Part shown: positions 7,199 through 14,159 of the stretch, one piece after another
Position numbering within the stretch: position 1 is the stretch's first letter
Layout of the letters: each line of letters opens with the position of its first letter
Source of the DNA: Bacteroidales bacterium
Lineage (GTDB): Bacteria; Bacteroidota; Bacteroidia; Bacteroidales; UBA932
Length of the DNA stretch: 25,207 nucleotides
Direction of reading: 5' to 3'
Assembly (NCBI GenBank): GCA_017631875.1
Contig: JAGBSL010000096.1
Span: 1-25,207, forward strand
Notes under the pieces: model-generated
Told to the model about the DNA's origin: nothing
Database searches by the model: none
What the model saw: the letters and a program-made list of their open reading frames with translations, nothing else
Translations under genes and position numbers: made by a program

Positions 7199-9019
7199 AT
7201 GAGAGCAATCAAATTTTCACTGCTTGCTGTAGCAGCTATGGCGGCAGTATCATGCGCAAAAGAAATCACTCCGGAAACCAATGAGACTCCAGAGGTAAAC
7301 CCAAATCTTGTAGAGATCACTTTAACTGCTACCGGAGAATCTGACGAAGAGACCAAGGCAGTATTCTCAGGTTATCCTAAAATCGCATGGGAGGGCAACG
7401 AGGAAATCAGCCTCCTCGGTACCAATACCGGAAACCAGAAGCTGACAGCAAATGGCAATGGTCACCAGACAACATTCACCGGATACGCTGATGTAACAGA
7501 TGAAGCCTATTATGCAGTTTATCCTTACGATCCAAATGTATCATTAAATGCCAATGGAACTATAGCGAATGTGACAGTCCCTGCTATTCAGACAGCGACT
7601 GCCGGTAGCTTTGATCCCGAAGCTTACATTGCTGTTGCAAAGTCAACCGATAAGGAGAGCCTTTATTTCAAGGCTGTTGGAGCATTCGTGAAGTTCAAGC
7701 TTGAGGATGCGGAGAACGTGAAGTCTGTGACCATGGTTTCCAACAGCGGCGCTAACATGGCTTGTTCAGCAACTGTCGTCATGAATGAGAATGGTGGCGT
7801 TTCACATGGTTCTCCATATGTTGACGGTACAGCAAGCAGCAGCGTCAAGATGGTAGGTGACTTCCAGACAGATAAGGCATATTTCATGGTTGTACGTCCG
7901 CAGCCATATGAAGGAGGTGTCACATTCTACATAGAGTACAAGGATGGTACAGTTCTTTCACGTACAGGAGCAAGTGCCCTCTTCGAGTCTGGCAAGGCAC
8001 GTAATTACATCCGTAACCTTAACACCCTCCAGAAAAAGGACTTCAAGCCTGTTACTGACCTTTATACTCTCTACACTATGGGATATGACGTTACAGTAGG
8101 TGATATGACTATCAATAAGGAAACACATTCAGCAAAACTTATTACAGCGTCAGAGGCCAATACATCATTATATAATCAATTCAATAATGGTGGCATCTAC
8201 TTCCTTGCTGTATCTGGTGAGGGTTCATTCAACCTCCACTCTAATGTTACTGCAAAGCAGTCAGTCGTGCTTATAGGCAACGCTTCTGATGGCAAGATTT
8301 CAATTGACGTCAATGGAAAGAACATCAACCATGCAGCAGGAACAATAGCACTTAAGAATATCGAACTTAAGACCGGCAGCAACACAAACTATGTTTTTGC
8401 TAATAATAATGCAACTGCTGATGTTGATGCATTTATCCTTGATGACTGTGTGGTAACTGATCTCATGAAACCTCTTTGGTATGTGAATGTTGCTGACTAT
8501 ACACTCAAGAATCTTACTCTTGTCAATACTGATATTGCTCTTACAGGAGCTACAAACATCATTGACCTTGCTAAGACTACATCACTAGGCAACGAATCTG
8601 TTATAATAAAGAACTGCATTCTATACAGTACTTCTAATACTGTGTCAAGAATCATTAACAATTCTCAGAACCTTACTGCTTGGACTGCAGATGTCGTTTT
8701 TGAGGATAACACGATTTTCAATCTGCATGCCGGCAGTAAGAATGGTTTGTTACATATGGCAGGTGCAAGTTCTGTTAACTTCAAGAATAACCTTGTTAAC
8801 TTCTATAGTCTCAATGCAACAGAGTATGTGATACGTATCTGGAAGAATACTCCAACCTACACAATAGAAAACAACCATTTCTGGGCAAGAGCAACCGCTG
8901 GAATTCCATCGGATTTGACATTCTACTCTAATGTAATAGTCGAGCCTGCAGCCTCTGCAGTATGTTCGGGCAAATATCCATTCACATCAAACGTACCTGG
9001 TGCCGGCGCTACACGCTAA
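7199..9019 (+). CDS. Lipoprotein fusing a fimbrillin-like domain to a DUF5123-like beta-helix
   Basis: 606 residues. ATG at 7199 is preferred over an in-frame ATG at 7142 because TGGAGGA (7184-7190) lies 8 bases before it and it starts directly on a lipoprotein signal (MRAIKFSLLAVAAMAAVSC, Cys19); the earlier start would overlap the small peptide gene. Residues about 25-275 resemble Bacteroidales fimbrillin / Mfa-like_1 domains: EITLTATGESDEETKAVF, then WEGNEEISLLGT, AYYAVYPYDP, YFKAVGAFVKFKLED and GKARNYIRNLNTLQ. From about 330 to the end, Asn-rich beta-helix rungs (VFEDNTIFNLHAG, SVNFKNNLVNFYS, NNHFWARA) resemble the C-terminal parts of 3422-5668 and 20186-23551. It is probably a surface glycan-binding protein built on a fimbrillin scaffold. 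The last 800 bases look richer in A+T than neighbouring genes. Confidence 0.85.
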   Translation: MRAIKFSLLAVAAMAAVSCAKEITPETNETPEVNPNLVEITLTATGESDEETKAVFSGYPKIAWEGNEEISLLGTNTGNQKLTANGNGHQTTFTGYADVTDEAYYAVYPYDPNVSLNANGTIANVTVPAIQTATAGSFDPEAYIAVAKSTDKESLYFKAVGAFVKFKLEDAENVKSVTMVSNSGANMACSATVVMNENGGVSHGSPYVDGTASSSVKMVGDFQTDKAYFMVVRPQPYEGGVTFYIEYKDGTVLSRTGASALFESGKARNYIRNLNTLQKKDFKPVTDLYTLYTMGYDVTVGDMTINKETHSAKLITASEANTSLYNQFNNGGIYFLAVSGEGSFNLHSNVTAKQSVVLIGNASDGKISIDVNGKNINHAAGTIALKNIELKTGSNTNYVFANNNATADVDAFILDDCVVTDLMKPLWYVNVADYTLKNLTLVNTDIALTGATNIIDLAKTTSLGNESVIIKNCILYSTSNTVSRIINNSQNLTAWTADVVFEDNTIFNLHAGSKNGLLHMAGASSVNFKNNLVNFYSLNATEYVIRIWKNTPTYTIENNHFWARATAGIPSDLTFYSNVIVEPAASAVCSGKYPFTSNVPGAGATR

Positions 9020-9043
9020 TTCAATCACAAACATACACACAAG

Positions 9044-9071
9044 AAAGTCTGCCCTATCGGCAGACTTTTTT
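9044..9071 (+). terminator. Rho-independent terminator after the fimbrillin-fusion gene
   Basis: A 10-bp perfect stem (AAAGTCTGCC at 9044-9053 with GGCAGACTTT at 9059-9068) with loop CTATC is followed by a T run. It sits 24 bases after the stop at 9019. Confidence 0.93.
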
Positions 9072-9297
9072 GTTTGGCTTGATTAACGGCAGTGGGTTTT
9101 GTAAGTAACTGGATGTTAATTGAGTACTCACGTAACGTGGTGATATACAAGTAAATACTATTGTATCCTGCCTTCCTTGACATGCAGGACATTTGACTAA
9201 CCTGCTGAGTTATAGCAAGTTGCTCGAAACACCAAGTGATAGCCCTTGTTGCCTGTAAGGTGCGGTCGATTCGGGAGCACTGCGCATGTCAAGACTG
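9072..9297. other. Non-coding gap with a 10-bp inverted repeat
   Basis: No supported gene lies between these convergent genes. CTTGACATGC (9176-9185) is repeated in perfect inverted form as GCATGTCAAG (9284-9293), leaving 98 bases between the arms. A smaller dyad, CACGT-A-ACGTG, is at 9129-9139. On the minus strand a frame of 32 residues is open from 9295 to a TAG at 9197-9199 without a start codon. The block could be a dispersed repeat, the 3' region of the minus-strand gene, or the remnant of a lost gene. Confidence 0.4.
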
Positions 9298-10467
9298 CTA
9301 TAGGGCAAAGATTACCAGGTTGCCGGGAGATAAGGTTATTGGCTGAGAGTCATACGGGAATTCGCCGTTAGGTGTCTGGCGTACTGTTTTTCCGGTAAAT
9401 GATATGTCGAGAATGGCGGGGTTGATGCAGTCGCGGTTCTGGATAGCGAGGTAGGTCTGAGAACCGTTTTCTATCAGGGATACGACTCCACCATTGCCAC
9501 TGATCTGCAATGACTTGACTTTCTTGTGAGGCATGGTTTCAAGAGGCTTGGTTCCGCATGGAATCGAGTCGCCGACATGCCACACTCCCAAAACGGAGCA
9601 GGCGGCAAACACAGGAGAGTAAGCACGGACCTCCGAATTGACCTGCTTGACCAGATCGAAGGCCGGAAGTTTCTCGCAGGTTAGTGGGTCAACGATGCCG
9701 GTGAAGTTGAAGTACTGGATTGCCTGAGCACCATAAAGGAGGTTGCTGAAGACCTGCAGACGCAGGTGTCCTAAGGTTGGTTCAGGATAAACGGTGTCTG
9801 GCCAAGGGTCGCTTATATTATGTGCTTTAGCAAGTGCAAATCCCCAGAACGGTTTACCATGACTTCTGGCCATATCAGAAAACTCCTCGAGATTTCTATA
9901 CCAGTCAGGACGCACCTGGGCGCATCCGTCAACTTCAACTATAGGGTAGTTATCAAATGAGTAGAAAGGCAGATCAAACTCAGAAGCGAACACCTCCAGA
10001 TTCTCAGCATACTCCTCCACTCCCCATGCCCAGTTGGGCAGAAGATTGATGTAGCATGGGTGTGAAGGGTCCAGTTCCTTTATCTTGTAAGACAGATCAC
10101 CAAGCCAATCGAAATCCGAAGTATCAGGCTCGTCCTTAAGATGATATGCATAGAGTGCGGGATGGTCTTTTATCAGTGCGACAGCTGATTCTGTAGAGTC
10201 TTTTATCTGAGGGAAACTGATGATTACGTCAATCCCCTTCCGGGCTGCGGCATCCATGGAGGCAATCGCGCTTTCCTTCGCACGATATAGCCCCAGGTGC
10301 ATGTCGAAGCCACATTCCTTGGCGAGTGAATACAGCGTATCTGCCTTATCAGCAGCAATTCCGCCCCATGAAATTATGCGGATTGTCTCATGCTTTTCTT
10401 CACTATGACTTGAGCAGCCGAACAAGAGCGCTGCGAGGATTGGAATGATTATCAGTCGTGGTCTCAT
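9298..10467 (-). CDS. TIM-barrel glycoside-hydrolase-like lipoprotein, family not identified
   Basis: 389 residues. The start MRPRLIIIPILAALLFGC (ATG at 10467) is chosen over an in-frame ATG 8 codons upstream because it begins directly with the lipoprotein signal (Cys18). The body looks like a clan GH-A type barrel. IRIISWGGI opens strand 1, VIISFPQI follows, and ALYAYHLKDEPD (Asp112-Glu113) has the Glu before Pro expected of a catalytic acid at the end of strand 4. YINLLPNWAWG and PFWGFALAKAHN are later barrel segments, and a small C-terminal beta domain ends the protein. I see no clear second carboxylate in the AIQYFNFTG strand, so hydrolase activity is uncertain. It is probably periplasmic or surface-anchored and acts on oligosaccharides of the same polymer. 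It is divergent from kduD and has its own promoter at 10489-10521. Confidence 0.8.
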   Translation of the reverse strand: MRPRLIIIPILAALLFGCSSHSEEKHETIRIISWGGIAADKADTLYSLAKECGFDMHLGLYRAKESAIASMDAAARKGIDVIISFPQIKDSTESAVALIKDHPALYAYHLKDEPDTSDFDWLGDLSYKIKELDPSHPCYINLLPNWAWGVEEYAENLEVFASEFDLPFYSFDNYPIVEVDGCAQVRPDWYRNLEEFSDMARSHGKPFWGFALAKAHNISDPWPDTVYPEPTLGHLRLQVFSNLLYGAQAIQYFNFTGIVDPLTCEKLPAFDLVKQVNSEVRAYSPVFAACSVLGVWHVGDSIPCGTKPLETMPHKKVKSLQISGNGGVVSLIENGSQTYLAIQNRDCINPAILDISFTGKTVRQTPNGEFPYDSQPITLSPGNLVIFAL

Positions 10468-10488
10468 TTCTTCATCAGGTTTGCAAAG

Positions 10489-10521
10489 CAAAGATAGGAC
10501 TTTTAGGTTGTCAGTTTCAAA
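10489..10521 (-). promoter_or_regulatory. Promoter of the TIM-barrel lipoprotein gene
   Basis: Read on the minus strand, TTTG (10518-10521), a 21-base spacer and TATCTTTG (10489-10496) match the Bacteroidetes consensus exactly. The start codon at 10467 is 21 bases beyond the -7 element. Its -33 box lies inside the spacer of the divergent kduD promoter. Confidence 0.7.
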
Positions 10522-10538
10522 TATATTATATATATTTG
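10507..10538 (+). promoter_or_regulatory. Promoter of the kduD operon
   Basis: TATATTTG (10531-10538) matches the -7 consensus TAnnTTTG. GTTG (10507-10510), 20 bases upstream, is a one-mismatch -33 element. Initiation near 10545 would give a leader of about 65 bases that contains the inverted repeat at 10552-10571. Confidence 0.6.
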
Positions 10539-10551
10539 TTAGATTTTAGTC

Positions 10552-10571
10552 TTGTCATGAACTTATGACAA
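10552..10571. promoter_or_regulatory. Perfect dyad, candidate operator in the kduD leader
   Basis: TTGTCAT (10552-10558) and ATGACAA (10565-10571) are perfect 7-bp inverted copies separated by GAACTT. The site starts 13 bases after the -7 element and overlaps the expected first transcribed bases. That is where a repressor of the uronate operon could bind. No regulator gene is in the window. No T tract follows, so a terminator is unlikely. Confidence 0.55.
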
Positions 10572-10610
10572 TGGCCTTGGATTATAATATAAACAACTAA
10601 TACTACAATT

Positions 10611-11405
10611 ATGGTTAATTTTTCACTCGAAGGTAAGGTGGCCCTTGTAACCGGCGCTGCTTACGGAATTGGATTCGCAATGGCTCAGGCTCTCGCAGAG
10701 GCTGGAGCAAAGATCGCTTTCAACTGCCGCTCACAGGCTAACATGGACAAAGCACTTGAGGATTACAAGGCTATCGGCATCGACGCTAAAGGCTATATCT
10801 GTGACGCAACAGATGAGGAAGGCGTAAAGGCAATGGTCGCTGACATTGAGAAGACTCTCGGTCCTGTCGACATCCTCGTCAACAACGCAGGTATCATCAA
10901 GCGCATCCCAATGCACGAAATGGCTGCTGAGGAGTTCCGTCAGGTAATCGACATCGACCTTATCGCACCATACATCTGCGCAAAGGCTGTCCTCCCAGGA
11001 ATGATGGAAAGAAAGGCAGGTAAGATCATCAACGTTTGCTCGATGATGTCTGAGCTCGGCCGCGAGACAGTTTCAGCTTATGCTGCTGCCAAGGGTGGTC
11101 TCAAGATGCTCACAAAGAACATCGCTTCTGAGTACGGCGCATACAATATCCAGTGCAACGGTATCGGTCCTGGATACATCGCTACTCCGCAGACAGCACC
11201 GCTCCGCGAGCGTCAGCCAGACGGAAGCCGTCACCCGTTCGATTCATTCATCGTTGCTAAGACACCTGCCGAGCGTTGGGGTAATCCTGAGGACCTCATG
11301 GGACCTGTTGTGTTCCTTGCCTCTAATGCTTCTGACTTCGTGAACGGTCACGTGCTTTATGTAGACGGCGGTATCCTCGCTTACATCGGAAAGCAGCCTA
11401 AGTAG
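10611..11405 (+). CDS. kduD: 2-dehydro-3-deoxy-D-gluconate 5-dehydrogenase (KduD)
   Basis: 264 residues, a short-chain dehydrogenase. TGAAYGIG (14-21) is the nucleotide-binding glycine motif, NNAG is at 91-94, and the catalytic set is Ser144, Tyr157 and Lys161 (YAAAK). The C-terminal YVDGGILAYIG fits KduD. The enzyme interconverts 2,5-diketo-3-deoxygluconate and 2-keto-3-deoxygluconate with NAD(P)H, in the cytoplasm, the step after KduI. It is the first gene of a long plus-strand operon and is preceded by a promoter and a dyad. The start follows a weak A/T-rich leader without a clear Shine-Dalgarno sequence. The identification rests on motifs plus the kduI, kdgK and aldolase neighbours; another SDR specificity is possible but unlikely. 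Confidence 0.94.
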   Translation: MVNFSLEGKVALVTGAAYGIGFAMAQALAEAGAKIAFNCRSQANMDKALEDYKAIGIDAKGYICDATDEEGVKAMVADIEKTLGPVDILVNNAGIIKRIPMHEMAAEEFRQVIDIDLIAPYICAKAVLPGMMERKAGKIINVCSMMSELGRETVSAYAAAKGGLKMLTKNIASEYGAYNIQCNGIGPGYIATPQTAPLRERQPDGSRHPFDSFIVAKTPAERWGNPEDLMGPVVFLASNASDFVNGHVLYVDGGILAYIGKQPK

Positions 11406-11410
11406 AAGAA

Positions 11411-12676
11411 ATGACAAACTTAAAAAGAATATCCTTTATGGTTGTAAGCATCCTGCTTTTGGCAGGATGCTGCAACTGTGTTAATACGGTAACTGTCACA
11501 AACCCAACTGAAGAGGATAGACTTCCTGAATTGGTAGAGATCAGTCTGGAGGAACTTGGATTCAAACAAGGAGATTCATTCGTTGTCAAGGATCATGCAG
11601 GTGAAGAGATTCCTTATCAGCTTACCGCTGACGGTAAAGTGCTCTTTCTTGTGGAAATCAAGGCCGGTCAGTCTGCAGACTACACGTTCAGCAAAGAGAC
11701 TCCTTCTGCAGCACAGACATTGTCCTGCGGTCGCGAATATGCTGACATGCACGGTGTACCACAGGATGTGGCTTGGGAAAATGACAAGGTAGGATTCAGA
11801 CTCTACAGCCTTGAAACCGCTCCTAAAGCAGCCGGCTACGACATTTTTGCAAAGAGAGGCACTGCCAGCCCGGTTCTGGAAGGTTTCTATGCGAAGAATC
11901 TTAGTAATGCTCAAACCTGGGACAAATACAACAAACTGCTTCAGACTGAAGGTAAGGAGGCGGCTCTCAAATACAAGAGAGACTCTCTTTCATTCCATAT
12001 CGACCGCGGTTATGGTCTTGACTGCTACCAGGTTGGACCGACTCTTGGAGCCGGTGTCGCAGCACTTGTAAATAATCATATTGATGAAGGATCCCAGATC
12101 ATTTATCAATCAGGCTATGAAAGTTTCGAGATCATCGAAAACGGTCCTCTGCGCTTCATGACAAAGTTTACATTTGCGCCACGTACAATCGGAAAGGACA
12201 GCAGTGTTGTCGAGACACGCATCGTGACTCTAGATGCTGGTTCTCAGCTCAATCATACAACCGTACACTACAAGCTGGTCGCTCTTGACGCCAATGGTGC
12301 AGAAGTATCCTCAGATCTTCCAAGTTGCGAGATACTTACCGGTATCGTTCTGCGTGAAAAAGGTGGTGAGAATTTCCAGACAGAAAACTACATCTCATAC
12401 GCCTCCCCTACTCAGGTCCTCGTTGACGAATGGGTAGAGATGAGAAACGGTGACGAGAACGGAACTCTTTATGTCGGACATGTATTCCCAACAAAAGTGA
12501 GAACGGGCATCCGTGAATCACACGTTGTTGCTGTTTCCGAATATGATTCTGAAGCGGGCTTCGAGTATTATTGGGGCTTTGGCTGGGACAAGGCAGGAAT
12601 TGAGACTCACGAGCAGTGGAACACATATCTGGAGACATTCGCACAGCAGGTAAAGAATCCGCTTATAGTAAAATAG
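11411..12676 (+). CDS. DUF4861-like lipoprotein of the uronate operon
   Basis: 421 residues. A lipoprotein signal is clear (MVVSILLLAGC within the first 19 residues). The rest is a soluble beta-rich protein. VTVTNPTEEDRLPELVEISL opens an N-terminal beta domain. Further features are YADMHGVPQDVAWENDKVGFRLY, FHIDRGYGLDCYQVGPTLGAG and, near the C-terminus, YYWGFGWDKAGI. This pattern fits DUF4861, which occurs next to uronate-degrading enzymes in Bacteroidetes; I know no settled activity for it. The family name is from recollection of its pattern, not a search. The gene starts 5 bases after the kduD stop, so the two are tightly coupled. A periplasmic role in processing or binding unsaturated uronate products is inference. 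Two possible starts exist (Met1 or Met9). Confidence 0.72.
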   Translation: MTNLKRISFMVVSILLLAGCCNCVNTVTVTNPTEEDRLPELVEISLEELGFKQGDSFVVKDHAGEEIPYQLTADGKVLFLVEIKAGQSADYTFSKETPSAAQTLSCGREYADMHGVPQDVAWENDKVGFRLYSLETAPKAAGYDIFAKRGTASPVLEGFYAKNLSNAQTWDKYNKLLQTEGKEAALKYKRDSLSFHIDRGYGLDCYQVGPTLGAGVAALVNNHIDEGSQIIYQSGYESFEIIENGPLRFMTKFTFAPRTIGKDSSVVETRIVTLDAGSQLNHTTVHYKLVALDANGAEVSSDLPSCEILTGIVLREKGGENFQTENYISYASPTQVLVDEWVEMRNGDENGTLYVGHVFPTKVRTGIRESHVVAVSEYDSEAGFEYYWGFGWDKAGIETHEQWNTYLETFAQQVKNPLIVK

Positions 12677-12711
12677 ATTTCTCGACACCCTCCGGGTGCT
12701 CGAAATGACAG
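12677..12711. repeat. Short palindromic intercistronic repeat (REP-like)
   Basis: TTTCTCGA and TCGAAA flank CACCC-TCC-GGGTG, so most of 12678-12704 is an imperfect palindrome. It fills the gap between the DUF4861-like gene and the EIIC gene. It looks like the small dispersed palindromes, with the core CTCGAAATGACA, seen in many Bacteroidetes genomes. There is no T tract, so it is not a simple terminator. Confidence 0.6.
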
Positions 12712-12740
12712 AATAAAAACTAACAACTAACCAATCTATA

Positions 12741-14156
12741 ATGGAACAGATATTCAGTTATATCATCGGTCTGGGCGCCGCAGTGATGATGCCTATCATC
12801 TTCACGATCCTCGGCGTCTGCATCGGCATCAAATTCAGCAAGGCCCTCAAGAGCGGTCTTCTGGTCGGAGTAGGATTCGTGGGACTTTCAGTCATCACTT
12901 CCCTGCTCACCAGCACTCTCGGACCAGCCCTGAGCAAGGTTGTGGAGATCTACGGCCTTCAGCTCAAGGTCTTCGACATGGGATGGCCTGCTGCGGCATC
13001 TGTAGCTTACAACACTTCAGTAGGTGCCTTCATCATCCCTGTATGTCTCGGAGTCAATATCCTCATGCTCCTTACAAAGACAACAAGGACAGTCAACATC
13101 GATCTTTGGAACTATTGGCATTTCGCATTCATCGGTGCAGTAGTTTACTTTGCATCAGACAACATCTGGTGGGGATTCTTTGCAGCGGTAATCTGCTACA
13201 TCATCACTCTCGTGCTTGCTGATTATACTGCGGAAAGATTCCAGAAGTTCTACAACGGAATGGAGGGCATTTCCATTCCTCAGCCGTTCTGCCAGGGATT
13301 CGTTCCATTTGCTGAAGTAATCAATAAGGGACTAGACAAGATTCCAGGTATGGACAAGCTTGAGATAGATTCGGAAGGCATGAAGAAGAAGTTCGGTCTT
13401 CTCGGTGAGCCGCTCTTCCTCGGTATCCTCGTCGGAATCATCATCGGTGCGCTTTCATGCGAAAGCTGGAAGGTGGTTGTGGACAAGATCCCTTACATCC
13501 TCGGAGTCGGAATCAAGATGGGAGCCGTAATGGAACTCATCCCTCGCATCACTTCCCTCTTCATCGAGGGCCTCAAGCCTATCTCTGAGGCTACACGCGA
13601 ACTTATCAATAAGAAGTTCAAGGGAGCCAAGGGTCTGAACATCGGTATGAGCCCTGCGCTTGTAATCGGCCATCCGACTACTCTCGTGGTCTCACTCCTC
13701 CTTATCCCTGTGACACTCATTCTTGCAGTGGTGCTTCCAGGAAACGAGTTCCTTCCGCTTGCATCGCTTGCCGGAATGTTCTACATCTTCCCGCTTATCC
13801 TCCCTATTACTAAGGGCAATGTGGTCAAGTCATTCATCATCGGACTCGTGGTGATCCTCATCGGTCTGTACTTCGTAACTGACCTTGCTCCGTTCTTCAC
13901 TCTTGCGGCTCATGATGTGTTTGCGGCAACAGGCGATGCGGCTGTTGCTATCCCTGAGGGATTCGAAGGCGGATCGCTCGACTTCGCATCAAGCCCGCTT
14001 GCATGGGTGATTTTCCACCTCTCATACTCACTCAAGTGGATCGGCGTGGCTGTGCTCGTGCTCGGCACAATGGTCCTCATGTTCTTTAACCGCAGAGCAA
14101 TCATCAAGATGCAGAAGGCTGCAGAACCAGAAACAACTGAAATTGAAAACAAATAA
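12741..14156 (+). CDS. PTS EIIC of the galactitol (GatC) family, without partner subunits
   Basis: 471 residues, strongly hydrophobic, with about ten to twelve membrane segments. It can be aligned by eye with Escherichia coli GatC along its length. Shared stretches include VKVFDMGWP-like LKVFDMGWPAAA, TRTVNIDLWNYWH, KKFGLLGEPLFLGILVGIIIG and GMSPALVIGHPT. EIIC proteins form the membrane channel of a phosphotransferase system and need EIIA and EIIB for phosphorylation. None of these, nor HPr or EI, is present in the window. In the operon it lies between a DUF4861-like lipoprotein and a kduI with a signal peptide, so its likely cargo is an acidic sugar of this pathway, perhaps moved without phosphorylation. 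Alternatively EIIA/EIIB may be encoded elsewhere. The family is well supported; the substrate is inferred. Confidence 0.9.
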   Translation: MEQIFSYIIGLGAAVMMPIIFTILGVCIGIKFSKALKSGLLVGVGFVGLSVITSLLTSTLGPALSKVVEIYGLQLKVFDMGWPAAASVAYNTSVGAFIIPVCLGVNILMLLTKTTRTVNIDLWNYWHFAFIGAVVYFASDNIWWGFFAAVICYIITLVLADYTAERFQKFYNGMEGISIPQPFCQGFVPFAEVINKGLDKIPGMDKLEIDSEGMKKKFGLLGEPLFLGILVGIIIGALSCESWKVVVDKIPYILGVGIKMGAVMELIPRITSLFIEGLKPISEATRELINKKFKGAKGLNIGMSPALVIGHPTTLVVSLLLIPVTLILAVVLPGNEFLPLASLAGMFYIFPLILPITKGNVVKSFIIGLVVILIGLYFVTDLAPFFTLAAHDVFAATGDAAVAIPEGFEGGSLDFASSPLAWVIFHLSYSLKWIGVAVLVLGTMVLMFFNRRAIIKMQKAAEPETTEIENK

Positions 14157-14159
14157 AAT

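Noticed and set aside
9121..9160. Short plus-strand open frames in the gap after 9071
   Set aside because: They are under 20 codons, with no ribosome binding site or coding character.
10468..10491. Eight-codon longer start for the TIM-barrel lipoprotein
   Set aside because: It would precede the signal peptide with a charged stretch and overlap the -7 promoter element.
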